64,000 nt of DNA from CAAGNP01 sp045595965 (GCA_045595965.1 JAZOBN010000028.1:1-64000), one strand, 5' to 3'; shown: positions 43,170-52,355, counted from the first letter of the stretch. The notes: generated by a model from the sequence alone, not told the origin. A program made the numbers and translations.

Positions 43170-44426
43170 ATGTCTCAGAGACGAGTTGTCGTTACAGGTA
43201 TCGGGACCATTAACCCTTTGGGCAACAATGTTCAAGAGTTTTTTTCAAACCTTGATAATGGGGTTAACGGCGTTACCTTAATTGATAGATTCGATGTCTC
43301 TAAGTTCAAGACAAGATTTGCTTGTCAAGTAAAAGATTTTAATCCTCAGGATTACGGGATCGACTATAAAGAGGCAAGAAAGCTTGATAGATTTTCTCAG
43401 TATGCAATCGCATCTGCATATCAGGCGGTTTCCGATTCAGGAATGGATCTTGACTCTATAGATAAAAGTAGAGTCGGCGTAGTTTTGGGAACAGGTATAG
43501 GAGGTATCGAGACCCTATGCCAGGAAATGGAGGACTATAGCAGAGGTGATGGTACACCTCGCTTTAGTCCTTTCTATATTACAAAAATCATCACCAATAT
43601 AGCCCCAGGATGGATCTCCATAAAATATGGGTTCACAGGGCCAAACTTCTCTGTAAGTTCCGCATGTGCATCTTCGTCACATGCGATAATACAGGCGGCA
43701 GACCTTATCAAACTGGGTAAAGCCGATATGATTCTGACAGGGGGGGCGGAGGCCGCCATATCGATAGCTGCAGTGGGCGGGTTTAATTCAGCGAGAGCCC
43801 TTTCAACTCAAAACGAAAACATTCAGCAGGCATCAAAACCTTTTGATGCAAACAGGGATGGATTTGTAATGGGTGAGGGTGCAGGAATACTTATCCTTGA
43901 GGATTATGACCATGCAGTGGCGAGGGGCGCGAAGATTTATGCAGAGTTTGCAGGATCGGGTATGAACTCAGATTCATATCATATTACAGCACCTCATCCC
44001 GAGGGAAAAGGGGCGGCAAGAGCTATGAAGATGGCGCTTGATGATTCTTTGTTGTCACCGGAAGAGGTAGATTATATAAATGTCCATGGTACATCAACTC
44101 ATCTTGGAGATATTGCGGAACTTACCGCTATCAAAACTGTTTTTGGGGAGAGTGCATATAAATTAAACATCAGCTCTACCAAATCGATGCACGGGCATCT
44201 TCTTGGTGCAGCCGGTGCTGTTGAGGCGTTGGCTTGTATCCATGCCATTGATTCCGGAACGATTCCACCCACCATCAATTTCTCAACACCTGATCCTCAG
44301 ATAGACCCTAAGTTGAATCTTACGCTGAATAAGGCACAAAAGAGAGATGTAAGGGTCGCTATAAGCAACTCCTTCGGATTTGGTGGACAGAATACCTGTC
44401 TGGTATTCAAGAAAATTACTGATTGA
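43170..44426 (+). CDS. fabF: 3-oxoacyl-ACP synthase II
   Basis: A 418-residue ketosynthase that elongates acyl-ACP with malonyl-ACP. Catalytic Cys166 is in SVSSACASSSHA; the two histidines are in NVHGTSTHLGD and KSMHGHLLGAAGAVEA. It follows acpP by 7 bp. In many Bacteroidales rnc comes next, but here an opposing gene overlaps its 3' end by 11 bp, so rnc must be elsewhere. Confidence 0.97.
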   Translation: MSQRRVVVTGIGTINPLGNNVQEFFSNLDNGVNGVTLIDRFDVSKFKTRFACQVKDFNPQDYGIDYKEARKLDRFSQYAIASAYQAVSDSGMDLDSIDKSRVGVVLGTGIGGIETLCQEMEDYSRGDGTPRFSPFYITKIITNIAPGWISIKYGFTGPNFSVSSACASSSHAIIQAADLIKLGKADMILTGGAEAAISIAAVGGFNSARALSTQNENIQQASKPFDANRDGFVMGEGAGILILEDYDHAVARGAKIYAEFAGSGMNSDSYHITAPHPEGKGAARAMKMALDDSLLSPEEVDYINVHGTSTHLGDIAELTAIKTVFGESAYKLNISSTKSMHGHLLGAAGAVEALACIHAIDSGTIPPTINFSTPDPQIDPKLNLTLNKAQKRDVRVAISNSFGFGGQNTCLVFKKITD

Positions 44427-45783
44427 AAATAGAGTAGGTGATTTTAAGAGTTGGTTTTCTTTCAGCTCCGGTACCATTCAAAAATCCCCTTTTGTAGTTC
44501 TGATTGTCAAATCCGTAATACTGGCTTTCATCAGAGTCGATGTATGACAGGATTGGAGAGATATATACATTGTCATATTCGGTAAAAGAATCGTTCTTGA
44601 CAATCTTCTGGATGTAGTTTGTGACATCGCAGATATATGACTTGCTGGAGCGGTTGATTTCACCTACATATGAATTTGTGTAGATCTCCGGTAACGGTGA
44701 AAGGAAGTGGAAATCGCTTGAGTTTGCATCGGACGATTTTACACAAGGATATATTTGCTTCGGATAGTATCTTGAAATCTCAAGATTATCTTTTGATGTC
44801 ATCTCAAATGGAAATTCAAATGCAGCCCTGGCGATAAGGAGGTTCTCTTTTGACAAGCCTCTATCCCTCATCCAGTCATCGAGAATCTTCTTCAGATCTT
44901 CTGCTTTTATATAGGGTTTGATGCCGTCAAGTGATTCAATGTACAACTTCTCTTCTGTAGATTCAGACAGAAGATGTTTTGATGAAGTCTTGATGGAATT
45001 GACGGCGTAGTTGTATCCGAAGAGGAAGGTTATTGTTGTGTCTTTGTTATAGAAACCCCTTTTGGGATCGGTCAGAAGATACTCTATGTAAATAGTTGAT
45101 GCATTGATTGGCAAGTAGTTTATTCTCCCCTCATTCACACCAACTTCTGGTTCGTCAGTAGTGATGTAGAAACCTTTGATCCTCTCTCTGAACAGTGCTG
45201 TGCTGTCAAATTCAGAGACAGTTGTGGCAAGAAGTTCCTGACCGAACTCTTTTGTCAAGTGAATTTTCAAGGAGTCATCTCCAAAGAATACAGGAGATCC
45301 GACATGTATGGGGGTTGGATCGTAGTCAAGTTCTGACAACGATGTGTTGAATACTTTTGTCGAATCAAGAGGTCTGATCAGTTTGTGTATCGATATGTTT
45401 TGAGGGATATATTTTTGCTCATCTTTAAGTGCAAAGACAGAGTCAATGCTGAATTGCAGATATATGGATTTTACTTTTGGATTTATTCCGAGATATGTGG
45501 AGTCTGTATATGGGGCAATGAGTGAGGCTCCGGAGCATTTTGTGTATCCGAATTTTTCATCATTGATGTATCCGAACATTATATAATTGGATGAGAAACC
45601 CTGTATGCTGTCGAGTGTAGCTGTAGAGACCGGAATATCAAATTGTGCGGTATCAATTCTCAAAACAAAATCGTCTGGCAGAAACTGGTCGCCGAGAGAT
45701 TTGTTTACTTCAATACAGGAGGTTGTATATAGAATAGCAGATGTAAAGAGTGCTGCAATAATAAAAAGCCTTCTACTCAACAT
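44416..45783 (-). CDS. DUF4270 family lipoprotein
   Basis: A 455-residue protein: signal peptide with Cys23 (LYTTSC), then a long beta-rich body (TLDSIQGFSSNYIMFGYINDEKFGYTKCSGASL and VKSIYLQFSIDS) ending KPTLKITYSIF, the pattern of the DUF4270 family of Bacteroidota. Function unknown; probably surface-exposed. The start at 45783 is preferred. It overlaps the short glycogen-synthase-like gene upstream by 11 bp, a pairing I have seen as typical for Bacteroidales. Confidence 0.82.
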   Translation of the reverse strand: MLSRRLFIIAALFTSAILYTTSCIEVNKSLGDQFLPDDFVLRIDTAQFDIPVSTATLDSIQGFSSNYIMFGYINDEKFGYTKCSGASLIAPYTDSTYLGINPKVKSIYLQFSIDSVFALKDEQKYIPQNISIHKLIRPLDSTKVFNTSLSELDYDPTPIHVGSPVFFGDDSLKIHLTKEFGQELLATTVSEFDSTALFRERIKGFYITTDEPEVGVNEGRINYLPINASTIYIEYLLTDPKRGFYNKDTTITFLFGYNYAVNSIKTSSKHLLSESTEEKLYIESLDGIKPYIKAEDLKKILDDWMRDRGLSKENLLIARAAFEFPFEMTSKDNLEISRYYPKQIYPCVKSSDANSSDFHFLSPLPEIYTNSYVGEINRSSKSYICDVTNYIQKIVKNDSFTEYDNVYISPILSYIDSDESQYYGFDNQNYKRGFLNGTGAERKPTLKITYSIFNQ

Positions 45784-46609
45784 TGTCTGGTCCAATAATA
45801 AGATCGTAAAAATTGTTGTACTTCTCTATGCATTCAGGCTGTGTCTGGTCGAACTTGCAGTAATCCATTGTGGGAACACCTCTCTTTGCTGTGAAATCCA
45901 AAAGTTCAGCATTGAGATTCTCTTCTCCGATAACGACACCGTCAGAATACTGGATGGCAAGTTTAGCAAGATTTATGCCATCAGGCGCAGCAAGTGCATC
46001 CATATCCTTTGTCCTGATGCCGTTTACTATAATCTTGTCTTTAATGTCCTGACTGAATTTCTGGTCGGTGTGTTCGTTGTATAGAGAGACGATAACCTTG
46101 CTGTCAGAGAACAAAGGATCCTCTTTGTAAACCTTCTTCAGATATAAGGGGAGAAGGTGGGAAATCCAGCCCTGACAATGGATTACATCGGGTTTCCATC
46201 TGAGTTTCTTGACAGTTTCCAGAATTCCTCTTGCGAAGAATGCTGCCCTTTCGTCATTGTCTTCAAAATATAAACCATCTGCATTGCTATAGATGAATTT
46301 TCTGTGGAAGTAGTCTTCATTATCTATGAAATAGACTTGCATCCTTGCAGCGGAGATGGATGACACTTTGATGACCAATGGCCTGTCGATGTCATTGACG
46401 ACAATGTTCATCCCTGAAAGACGGATAACTTCGTGAAGCTGATTGCGTCTCTCGTTTATGCATCCGTAGCGTGGCATAAAAGAACGAATCTCTTTCCCGC
46501 TCTCTTGTATGCATTGCGGAAGATATCGGCCGATAAGTGATATCTCGGATTCCGGTAAATATGGGAATATTTCGGAATTTACGAATAAGACTCTTTTAGG
46601 TTCTTTCAT
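45773..46609 (-). CDS. Short GT5/starch-synthase-like protein (N-terminal half only)
   Basis: A 278-residue protein matching the N-terminal Rossmann domain of glycogen/starch synthase: RVLFVNSEIFPYL, VYFIDNEDYF, FFARGILETVKKLRWKPDVIHCQGWISHLLPLYLKK. Two things differ from GlgA. The KTGG motif that binds ADP-glucose is replaced (residues 19-22 PESE), and the C-terminal nucleotide-binding domain is missing; the gene simply ends at a stop followed by its partner. It is probably not a glycogen synthase. Its DUF4270 partner starts before its stop codon. Confidence 0.8.
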   Translation of the reverse strand: MKEPKRVLFVNSEIFPYLPESEISLIGRYLPQCIQESGKEIRSFMPRYGCINERRNQLHEVIRLSGMNIVVNDIDRPLVIKVSSISAARMQVYFIDNEDYFHRKFIYSNADGLYFEDNDERAAFFARGILETVKKLRWKPDVIHCQGWISHLLPLYLKKVYKEDPLFSDSKVIVSLYNEHTDQKFSQDIKDKIIVNGIRTKDMDALAAPDGINLAKLAIQYSDGVVIGEENLNAELLDFTAKRGVPTMDYCKFDQTQPECIEKYNNFYDLIIGPDNVE

Positions 46610-46636
46610 TTGTATAGTAGTTTATATTAAGCAGTA

Positions 46637-46644
46637 CAAAGGTA
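46637..46644 (-). promoter_or_regulatory. -7 promoter box of the GT5-like/DUF4270 operon
   Basis: TACCTTTG on the minus strand, 27 nt before the ATG at 46609. No good -33. Confidence 0.55.
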
Positions 46645-46674
46645 CGAAAAATTTTTTAGATAATTTGTTTTAAT

Positions 46675-46682
46675 TATCTTTG
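46675..46682 (+). promoter_or_regulatory. -7 promoter box of the ftsX operon
   Basis: TATCTTTG, 21 nt before the ftsX ATG at 46704. -33 not recognisable. Confidence 0.55.
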
Positions 46683-46703
46683 AAGTTCCAATACTTTCGT
46701 TTC

Positions 46704-47582
46704 ATGGGTAAAAAAGAGAACAATATTTTGTACAAGAGACTTGTACATTCTTATCTTTCTTCGGTGATAAGTATAAGTCTTGTCCTCTTTCTAGTAGGTG
46801 TGGCGGGGCTTGTTGCCGGTAATGCGAAGTCGGTTTCGGACTATTTCAAGGAGAATATTGTAATCTCTGCAGTTTTGAAGATTGAGGTCTCGGATGGTGA
46901 GGCTACAAAACTTGCACAGAAACTCTCCGGTAATGGGTATGTGAAGGCAATAGACATCATCACCAAAGAGCAGGGGGTGAAAGAGATGAAAGAGTTGTTG
47001 GGCGAGGATTTTCTTGATGTGTTCGAGACCAATCCCATTCCTGCTTCTCTTGATATTCAGATAAATGCAGAATATATCTCCAGTGACAGTTTGTCAGTGA
47101 TTCAGGAGAAACTCTCTAAAGAAGAATTGATCCAGGATGTGGTTTACCAGGAGTCGCTGGTCGATCTGCTGAATGCCAATATAGAGAAATTCGGAATAAT
47201 CCTCGGAGTCCTTGTCCTGTTGCTGTTGTTTATCTCTTTTGTGCTGATAAACAACACAGTGAGATTGAATGTCTACTCAAAGAGGTTTACAATACACACC
47301 ATGCGTCTGGTGGGGGCTACCAAAGGGTTTATTTGCAAACCTTTTGCGGGTCAGGCTTTTTTCCAGGGGGTAATTTCGGGTCTTGTGGCTGTCCTTGGAC
47401 TTGTCGGGGTACTTTATGTTATCCGCAACGAATTCAATCAGCTGTTCTCTTTGTTCAGTGCAGATATGCTGCTGATAGTCCTTGGGTTTGTTCTGCTGCT
47501 GGGGGTAATAATCTGTGTAATCAGTACGGTTTTTGTGGTCAGGAAGATGATCTCTCTGACCAATGATGATTTATATATTTAG
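46704..47582 (+). CDS. ftsX: Cell division protein FtsX
   Basis: A 292-residue permease of the FtsEX complex that activates cell-wall hydrolases at the septum. It has one N-terminal helix (VISISLVLFLVGVAGLVAG), an extracytoplasmic domain (residues about 45-165) and three C-terminal helices with the FtsX signature NNTVRLNVYSKRFTIHTMRLVGAT. ftsE is not adjacent, as is common in this phylum. The start at 46704 avoids an upstream TTG reading inside the promoter. Confidence 0.92.
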   Translation: MGKKENNILYKRLVHSYLSSVISISLVLFLVGVAGLVAGNAKSVSDYFKENIVISAVLKIEVSDGEATKLAQKLSGNGYVKAIDIITKEQGVKEMKELLGEDFLDVFETNPIPASLDIQINAEYISSDSLSVIQEKLSKEELIQDVVYQESLVDLLNANIEKFGIILGVLVLLLLFISFVLINNTVRLNVYSKRFTIHTMRLVGATKGFICKPFAGQAFFQGVISGLVAVLGLVGVLYVIRNEFNQLFSLFSADMLLIVLGFVLLLGVIICVISTVFVVRKMISLTNDDLYI

Positions 47583-47587
47583 TGTTT

Positions 47588-47812
47588 ATGGATAATTTTG
47601 CTTTACCGAAGAGAAATATAATTCTGATCCTTATCGGGTTGGGAATAATTGTGCTGGGGTATATCCTTCTGTCAGGAGGCGGTTCTGATGATCCCAATGT
47701 ATTCAATTATGGAATGTTCAATTTCAGACGTTTGGTGCTGGCCCCAATACTGATTGTGGCCGGATTTGGATTTGAAGTGTATGCAATAATGAAAAGACCC
47801 AAGAAGAAATGA
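47588..47812 (+). CDS. DUF3098 family membrane protein
   Basis: A 74-residue protein with two membrane helices (about 12-30, IILILIGLGIIVLGYILLSG, and 48-66, LVLAPILIVAGFGFEVYAIM) separated by a short loop SDDPNVFNYGMFNFRR. It matches DUF3098, which sits between ftsX and uppP in Bacteroidales; a role in the envelope is inferred from position only. It starts 5 bp after ftsX and overlaps uppP by the ATGA junction. Confidence 0.85.
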   Translation: MDNFALPKRNIILILIGLGIIVLGYILLSGGGSDDPNVFNYGMFNFRRLVLAPILIVAGFGFEVYAIMKRPKKK

Positions 47813-48624
47813 GTGTATTCGAAGCTGTCATTTTAGGGCTGGTACAGGGGCTCACAGAGTTTCTCCCTGTCAGCAGTAGCGGTCACCTGACCATTGTAAA
47901 AGAGTTATTTGGGATAGATACTGCCAATCTGAGTTTTGAGGTTGCTGTTCATGCGGCTACTGTCCTCAGTACAATTGTTGTGTTCAGAGATGAGATTTGG
48001 GATCTCCTCAAAGGATTGTTCAAATTCCAGTACAACTCACAGACTGACTATCTATGCAAAATCGCAGTGTCGATGGTCCCTATCCTTATTGTTGGCCTTT
48101 TCCTGAAAGATTATGTAGAGGAATTGTTCGGTTCCGGCCTTCTTATTGTGGGGATCATGTTGTTGGTGACAGCTCTTCTCCTCACACTCTCTGATTATTT
48201 GACCAGAAAGAGGTCGCGGGGCGCTACCGGTGAGGTAGGTAGAGAGGTTTCATTCAAGGATGCAATAATCATCGGTCTTGCACAGTCGGTAGCTGTGCTG
48301 CCAGGCCTTTCACGCTCAGGGACCACTATTGCGACCGGCCTTATGTGTGGTGTCAAGAAGAGTTCAATAGCGCAGTTCTCTTTCCTTATGGTGCTGATGC
48401 CAATTTTGGGAGAGGCTTTTCTTGAACTTGTAAGTGGCGAATTCTCAACCTCATTGTCGGGTCTCTCTTCTGCCTCTCTGGCGGCAGGTTTTGTGACAGC
48501 ATTTATCTCGGGATTCATAGCTTGCAAGTGGATGATCAGCATTGTGAAAAGGGCCAAACTCACATATTTTGCCATCTACTGTCTTGTAGTGGGTATTGTA
48601 TCGATTATCAGTTATTTATGGTAG
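47809..48624 (+). CDS. uppP: Undecaprenyl-diphosphatase
   Basis: A 271-residue polytopic phosphatase that recycles undecaprenyl diphosphate to the monophosphate carrier used for peptidoglycan and glycan export. The active-site blocks are GLVQGLTEFLPVSSSGHL (residues 11-28) and LPGLSRSGTTIATGL. It begins inside the DUF3098 stop codon and overlaps lpxH by 7 bp. Inhibition by bacitracin is known for the family. Confidence 0.95.
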   Translation: MSVFEAVILGLVQGLTEFLPVSSSGHLTIVKELFGIDTANLSFEVAVHAATVLSTIVVFRDEIWDLLKGLFKFQYNSQTDYLCKIAVSMVPILIVGLFLKDYVEELFGSGLLIVGIMLLVTALLLTLSDYLTRKRSRGATGEVGREVSFKDAIIIGLAQSVAVLPGLSRSGTTIATGLMCGVKKSSIAQFSFLMVLMPILGEAFLELVSGEFSTSLSGLSSASLAAGFVTAFISGFIACKWMISIVKRAKLTYFAIYCLVVGIVSIISYLW

Positions 48625-49379
48625 ATTTATACTACTTCATATCAGATGTTCACTTGGGTTTGAAGGCGGCAGACTCATCTCTTATAGAGAAGAGGTTCTT
48701 GTCATTTCTCGACTCGCTTCCGTCAAATACAAAAGCCCTCTACCTGCTGGGTGATATTTTTGATTTCTGGTATGAGTACAAATATGTGATTCCAAGAGGT
48801 CATACAAGAGTCCTTGGCCGCCTTGCACAGTTGAAGGACCGGGGGGTGGAGCTCTATTTCTGCAGAGGGAACCACGATATATGGACCTATGAGTATTTTG
48901 AGAAAGAGATAGGCGCTAAAATGATTTCTCAACCTTATGTGACTGAGATTGCAGGAAAACGTTTCTGTCTCGGGCATGGAGATGGTCTTGGATATGCCCC
49001 TCCCGGGTTCAGATTTATGAGGTGGATGTTCCACAACAGGTTTGTCCAGATGCTTTTCAGTTCTCTCCATCCGAGATGGGCTTATGCTTTGGGTTACGGA
49101 TGGTCCAAAAATACAAGGTTGGGAAAAACAGGGGAGGATGGAAAGACAGAGTATGCATTCAGAGGGGAGGATGAACCCATCTACAAATATGCTGCTTCAT
49201 TCCAGGAGAAGATTGATTATTTTATTTTTGGCCATTTCCACAATCCGGTAGAGATGTCACTTCCGGATGGGGGGAAGATGTATATCCTGGGTGAGTGGTT
49301 GAATGGGGGAGAGTATGCCGTTTTTGACGGTACTACCATGTATTTCGGTAATAAATATTCTGAGGATAGTCATTCTTAG
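48618..49379 (+). CDS. lpxH: UDP-2,3-diacylglucosamine diphosphatase (LpxH-type)
   Basis: A 253-residue calcineurin-like metallophosphoesterase: YFISDVHLG (DxH), LLGDIFDFW (GDxxD), CRGNHDIW (GNHD) and FGHFHNPVE (GHxH). LpxH makes lipid X in lipid A synthesis; the LpxH/LpxG assignment rests on family likeness. The ATG at 48618 overlaps the uppP stop. Its last 47 bp overlap the 3' end of the opposite DUF4294 gene. Confidence 0.88.
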   Translation: MVDLYYFISDVHLGLKAADSSLIEKRFLSFLDSLPSNTKALYLLGDIFDFWYEYKYVIPRGHTRVLGRLAQLKDRGVELYFCRGNHDIWTYEYFEKEIGAKMISQPYVTEIAGKRFCLGHGDGLGYAPPGFRFMRWMFHNRFVQMLFSSLHPRWAYALGYGWSKNTRLGKTGEDGKTEYAFRGEDEPIYKYAASFQEKIDYFIFGHFHNPVEMSLPDGGKMYILGEWLNGGEYAVFDGTTMYFGNKYSEDSHS

Positions 49380-50037
49380 GGAGATATGCCGGTTTTGGCG
49401 GGTATTTCCCGAAAATTGAGACATACAGAGAGGCGAAATCGCCGTTCTGATAGATGAATACCAGCTCTTCCAGCAGTTTGTCCTCTCCGAATTTGTCGTA
49501 AGGTTTCTTCAAGTCAGCCCCGAATATTTTTGCAATTCCTTGCCAGAATCCAGCTGCTGCTCCACCTATGTAATCCTTTATGATATAGAAAGAGGTCATT
49601 CCAAGTTCCCTGTCAATAAGTTTCAGCAGCATTCTCCCCTGAGAGAAGGTGAGGTTACGGAGTGGGGTCTCAAATTTCTTTATCAGCTCTTTCTCTACCC
49701 CTTTAAGATATTTGTCCCGTTCTCTGGCAGAGAGTTCGTGTTCTGCAAGATATTTGTCGGCAGCATCCATCTCTTCTCTGGCAAGGAGGGCATATTGGTA
49801 TGTTTTTGCAAAATTGTGGACTGTCTTGTAGTATTTGCGCCACTCTTTTCGGGGAACTTCTCCCTTTTTGGGGACATAGTATTTGTATGCGGGGGGGAGT
49901 GAGGAGATGAAAACTGTATCACCGTTTTCGACTATGTACTGCATTGTCTCCCCGCCGATTTTGTTTTGGCCTCTAAGCGGTGAGAATAAAAACAAAGCCA
50001 GTATTATGGTGATGATTATATTGCAGTTTTTTTTCAT
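49333..50037 (-). CDS. DUF4294 family exported protein
   Basis: A 234-residue protein with a signal peptide (MKKNCNIIITIILALFLFSPLRGQ) and the DUF4294 domain: MQYIVENGDTVFISSLPPAYKYYVPKK, RKYYKTVHNFAKTYQYALLAREEM and LTFSQGRMLLKLIDRELGMTSFYIIKDYIGG. Function unknown; probably periplasmic. The start at 50037 is required for the signal peptide. It diverges from the dipeptidase with only 40 bp between starts. Confidence 0.82.
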   Translation of the reverse strand: MKKNCNIIITIILALFLFSPLRGQNKIGGETMQYIVENGDTVFISSLPPAYKYYVPKKGEVPRKEWRKYYKTVHNFAKTYQYALLAREEMDAADKYLAEHELSARERDKYLKGVEKELIKKFETPLRNLTFSQGRMLLKLIDRELGMTSFYIIKDYIGGAAAGFWQGIAKIFGADLKKPYDKFGEDKLLEELVFIYQNGDFASLYVSIFGKYPPKPAYLPKNDYPQNIYYRNTW

Positions 50038-50065
50038 TCTGTTTACAAAGGTAAACAAAATATCA

Positions 50066-50073
50066 TACCTTTG
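50066..50073 (+). promoter_or_regulatory. -7 promoter box of the dipeptidase-Gtr operon, 4 nt before the start codon
   Basis: TACCTTTG ends 4 nt before the ATG at 50078; TTTA at 50042-50045, 20 nt upstream, is a near-match to the -33 box. The mRNA is predicted to start at or next to the ATG. Confidence 0.6.
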
Positions 50074-50077
50074 TAGT

Positions 50078-51166
50078 ATGAAAAAGTTAGTATCATTTAT
50101 CATTGTTATTCTCGCTGCCATCAATGTTTATGGCCAGAATGAGACAGCTATTGCAGCTAAAGCAGATTCTTTGCACAAAGTGTTCTTTACTATTGATACA
50201 CATAATGACTATGCCATCTTCGCTTGTCATCCCGACTCAGAAGATTATTCTGTGGAAAAAGGGCAGGTCTCTTTCCCGATGATGGTAGAGGGTGGACTGG
50301 ATGCCGGTGTCTTTGCGATTTATATGGGACAGGCGGGGAGAACTCCCGATTCGCTCCAGCTGGCAGTAGAGTATGGTGTGAGGGAGCTCACCCTGTTCAA
50401 GGAGTTTGTCGAGAAGAATTATAGCGATTATGTGGAAATAGCATATTCTTCAGATGATTTGTTGAGAATCAAGAAAGAGGGTAAGAGGGGAGTTCTCCTC
50501 TCTTTGGAGAATGCGTATATGCTTGGGAATGATATTAAGAATGTAGAGATGTTCTACAATCTGGGTATCCGTCTGATTACCCTTTGTCACTTCGGGGACA
50601 ATGATGTGTGTGATTCAGCAAACGGTTCCAGAGATGAGTGGGGAGGCTTGTCCCCTTTTGGAGAGGAGGTAGTAAAAGAGATGAACCGTCTCGGTATGAT
50701 TATCGACTTGTCACACTGTTCCAGGACAACAGTGTATGATTGTATAAGGTTGAGTAAAGCTCCTGTAGTGGCATCCCATTCCGGAGTCTATAACTATAAG
50801 GCTATTCCGAGAAACCTTACCGATCCTGAGATGCTGAAATTGGCGGCCAAAGGTGGTTATATAGGTCTTCCTGCAGGGAAATATTTCCTTTCACACAAGC
50901 CTAAAAGGGAGTTGTCGGTGGCAAATATCATTGACCATGTAGATTATGTGAAAAATCTTATCGGGAAGGAATATATAGGTATAGGTACAGATTTTGACGG
51001 TGGGGCTGGTCTTCCCGGCTTTGAAAATATGTCTAAGATGAAGGAGTTGACCAAAGAGATGCTTAGAAGGGGGTATACAGATGATGAGATTGAACATTTC
51101 TGGGGTCTTAATTTCTTGAGAGTTTACAAAGAGGTAGAGGCTGTTAGTCAAAAGATCAATAAATAG
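50078..51166 (+). CDS. Exported membrane-dipeptidase-type metallopeptidase (M19)
   Basis: A 362-residue renal-dipeptidase family enzyme with signal peptide MKKLVSFIIVILAAINVYGQ. Metal ligands are in IDTHNDYA (HxD), SLENAYML (Glu), LCHFGDNDV and VASHSGVYN, and GIGTDFDGG closes the site. It cuts dipeptides in the periplasm. The start at 50078 is fixed by the signal peptide and promoter. Its stop codon is immediately followed by the ATG of the GT2 gene (gap zero). Confidence 0.93.
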   Translation: MKKLVSFIIVILAAINVYGQNETAIAAKADSLHKVFFTIDTHNDYAIFACHPDSEDYSVEKGQVSFPMMVEGGLDAGVFAIYMGQAGRTPDSLQLAVEYGVRELTLFKEFVEKNYSDYVEIAYSSDDLLRIKKEGKRGVLLSLENAYMLGNDIKNVEMFYNLGIRLITLCHFGDNDVCDSANGSRDEWGGLSPFGEEVVKEMNRLGMIIDLSHCSRTTVYDCIRLSKAPVVASHSGVYNYKAIPRNLTDPEMLKLAAKGGYIGLPAGKYFLSHKPKRELSVANIIDHVDYVKNLIGKEYIGIGTDFDGGAGLPGFENMSKMKELTKEMLRRGYTDDEIEHFWGLNFLRVYKEVEAVSQKINK

Positions 51167-51910
51167 ATGATACACGGAAAAAAGGTTGTTGTTGTGATGC
51201 CTGCATACAATGCTGAAAAAACATTGGAGCAGACATATAGGGAGATTCCTATGGATGTGGTGGATGAGGTAATTCTTACAGATGACCACAGCCGGGATGA
51301 GACTGTAAGAAAAGCTCATGAACTTGGTATTAGAGAGGTGCTTGTCCATCAGAAGAACAGAGGGTATGGTGGAAACCAGAAAACCTGCTACAATAGGGCT
51401 CTGGAGATTGGGGCAGATATTGTGATTATGGTACATCCCGATTATCAGTATACCCCAAAACTGATAGAATCTATGGCATATATCATAGCAAATGGTGTAT
51501 ATCCGGTGGTATTTGCCTCAAGAATTCTTGGTAAAGGGGCCCGAAAAGGGGGGATGCCTCTTGTCAAGTACATCGCAAACAGATTGCTGACATTTATCCA
51601 GAATGTTCTCCTGAATCAGAAATTGTCTGAATACCATACAGGATATAGGGCTTTTTCTGCAGATGTCCTCAGATCGATAGATTACAATATGTGCAATGAA
51701 GATTTCATCCTCGACAATGAGATGGCTGCGCAGATCTTCTATATGGGGTATGAGATAGGGGAGGTGACTTGTCCTACCAAATATTTTGACGATGCATCTT
51801 CGATCAATCTATGGAGAAGTTCGGTATATGGGCTTGGTGTGTTGAGGGTCTCTGTTGTGTACAGATTGTGCAAATGGCATCTGATGAAGTCCAAACTTTT
51901 CAAAAAATAG
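51167..51910 (+). CDS. Family 2 glycosyltransferase (polyprenyl-phosphate sugar synthase type)
   Basis: A 247-residue GT2 enzyme: KVVVVMPAYNAEKTLEQTYREIP, VILTDDHSRDET, VHQKNRGYGGNQKTCYNRAL and MVHPDYQY. It is like dolichyl/undecaprenyl-phosphate mannose or glucose synthases, but lacks the two C-terminal membrane helices of GtrB. It probably loads a sugar on undecaprenyl phosphate for the flippase and transferase encoded next. The gene directly abuts the dipeptidase. Confidence 0.88.
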   Translation: MIHGKKVVVVMPAYNAEKTLEQTYREIPMDVVDEVILTDDHSRDETVRKAHELGIREVLVHQKNRGYGGNQKTCYNRALEIGADIVIMVHPDYQYTPKLIESMAYIIANGVYPVVFASRILGKGARKGGMPLVKYIANRLLTFIQNVLLNQKLSEYHTGYRAFSADVLRSIDYNMCNEDFILDNEMAAQIFYMGYEIGEVTCPTKYFDDASSINLWRSSVYGLGVLRVSVVYRLCKWHLMKSKLFKK

Positions 51911-51914
51911 AAAT

Positions 51915-52355
51915 GTGTCTATCAGGGGGGGTGTAAATAAGTTGTTGAGAGATCCCAGCGGCAATATGTTTGTCCAGCTGATCCGGTATTTTGTATCTGG
52001 AGGGGTTGCATTTGTAGTGGATGCTTCCCTTTTGTATTTATTGACAGAGGTGGTGGGATTACACTATCTCCTCTCAACAGTCATTAGTTATTCTGTTGGG
52101 CTGGTTATAACTTATCTCTTCAGTATTCTTTGGGTATTCGACAATAGGAGTGTAAACAACAAGTTGGCTGAGTTTGCTATATTTGCCACTATCGGTGTGA
52201 TGGGGCTGGGCTTGACCTCCTTTTTTATGTGGCTCTTTACATCGTGTTTTGGAGTGTTTTACCTGTTGTCAAAAATCATAACAACAATAATTGTTTTTAT
52301 TTGGAACTTCGTTGCCAAGAAGTTGCTGCTTTTCAGGAGGAAGAAAGATGAATAG
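51915..52355 (+). CDS. GtrA family membrane protein (lipid-linked sugar flippase)
   Basis: A 146-residue protein with four membrane helices of the GtrA type: QLIRYFVSGGVAFVVDASLLYLLTEVVGL, the segment ending ITYLFSILWVFDNRS and WNFVAKKLLLFRRKK. GtrA proteins are thought to flip polyprenyl-phosphate sugars across the membrane. The start is taken as GTG at 51915; the in-frame ATG at 51966 (M-F-V-Q) is an alternative. It lies between the GT2 gene and the GT39-like transferase. Confidence 0.85.
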   Translation: MSIRGGVNKLLRDPSGNMFVQLIRYFVSGGVAFVVDASLLYLLTEVVGLHYLLSTVISYSVGLVITYLFSILWVFDNRSVNNKLAEFAIFATIGVMGLGLTSFFMWLFTSCFGVFYLLSKIITTIIVFIWNFVAKKLLLFRRKKDE

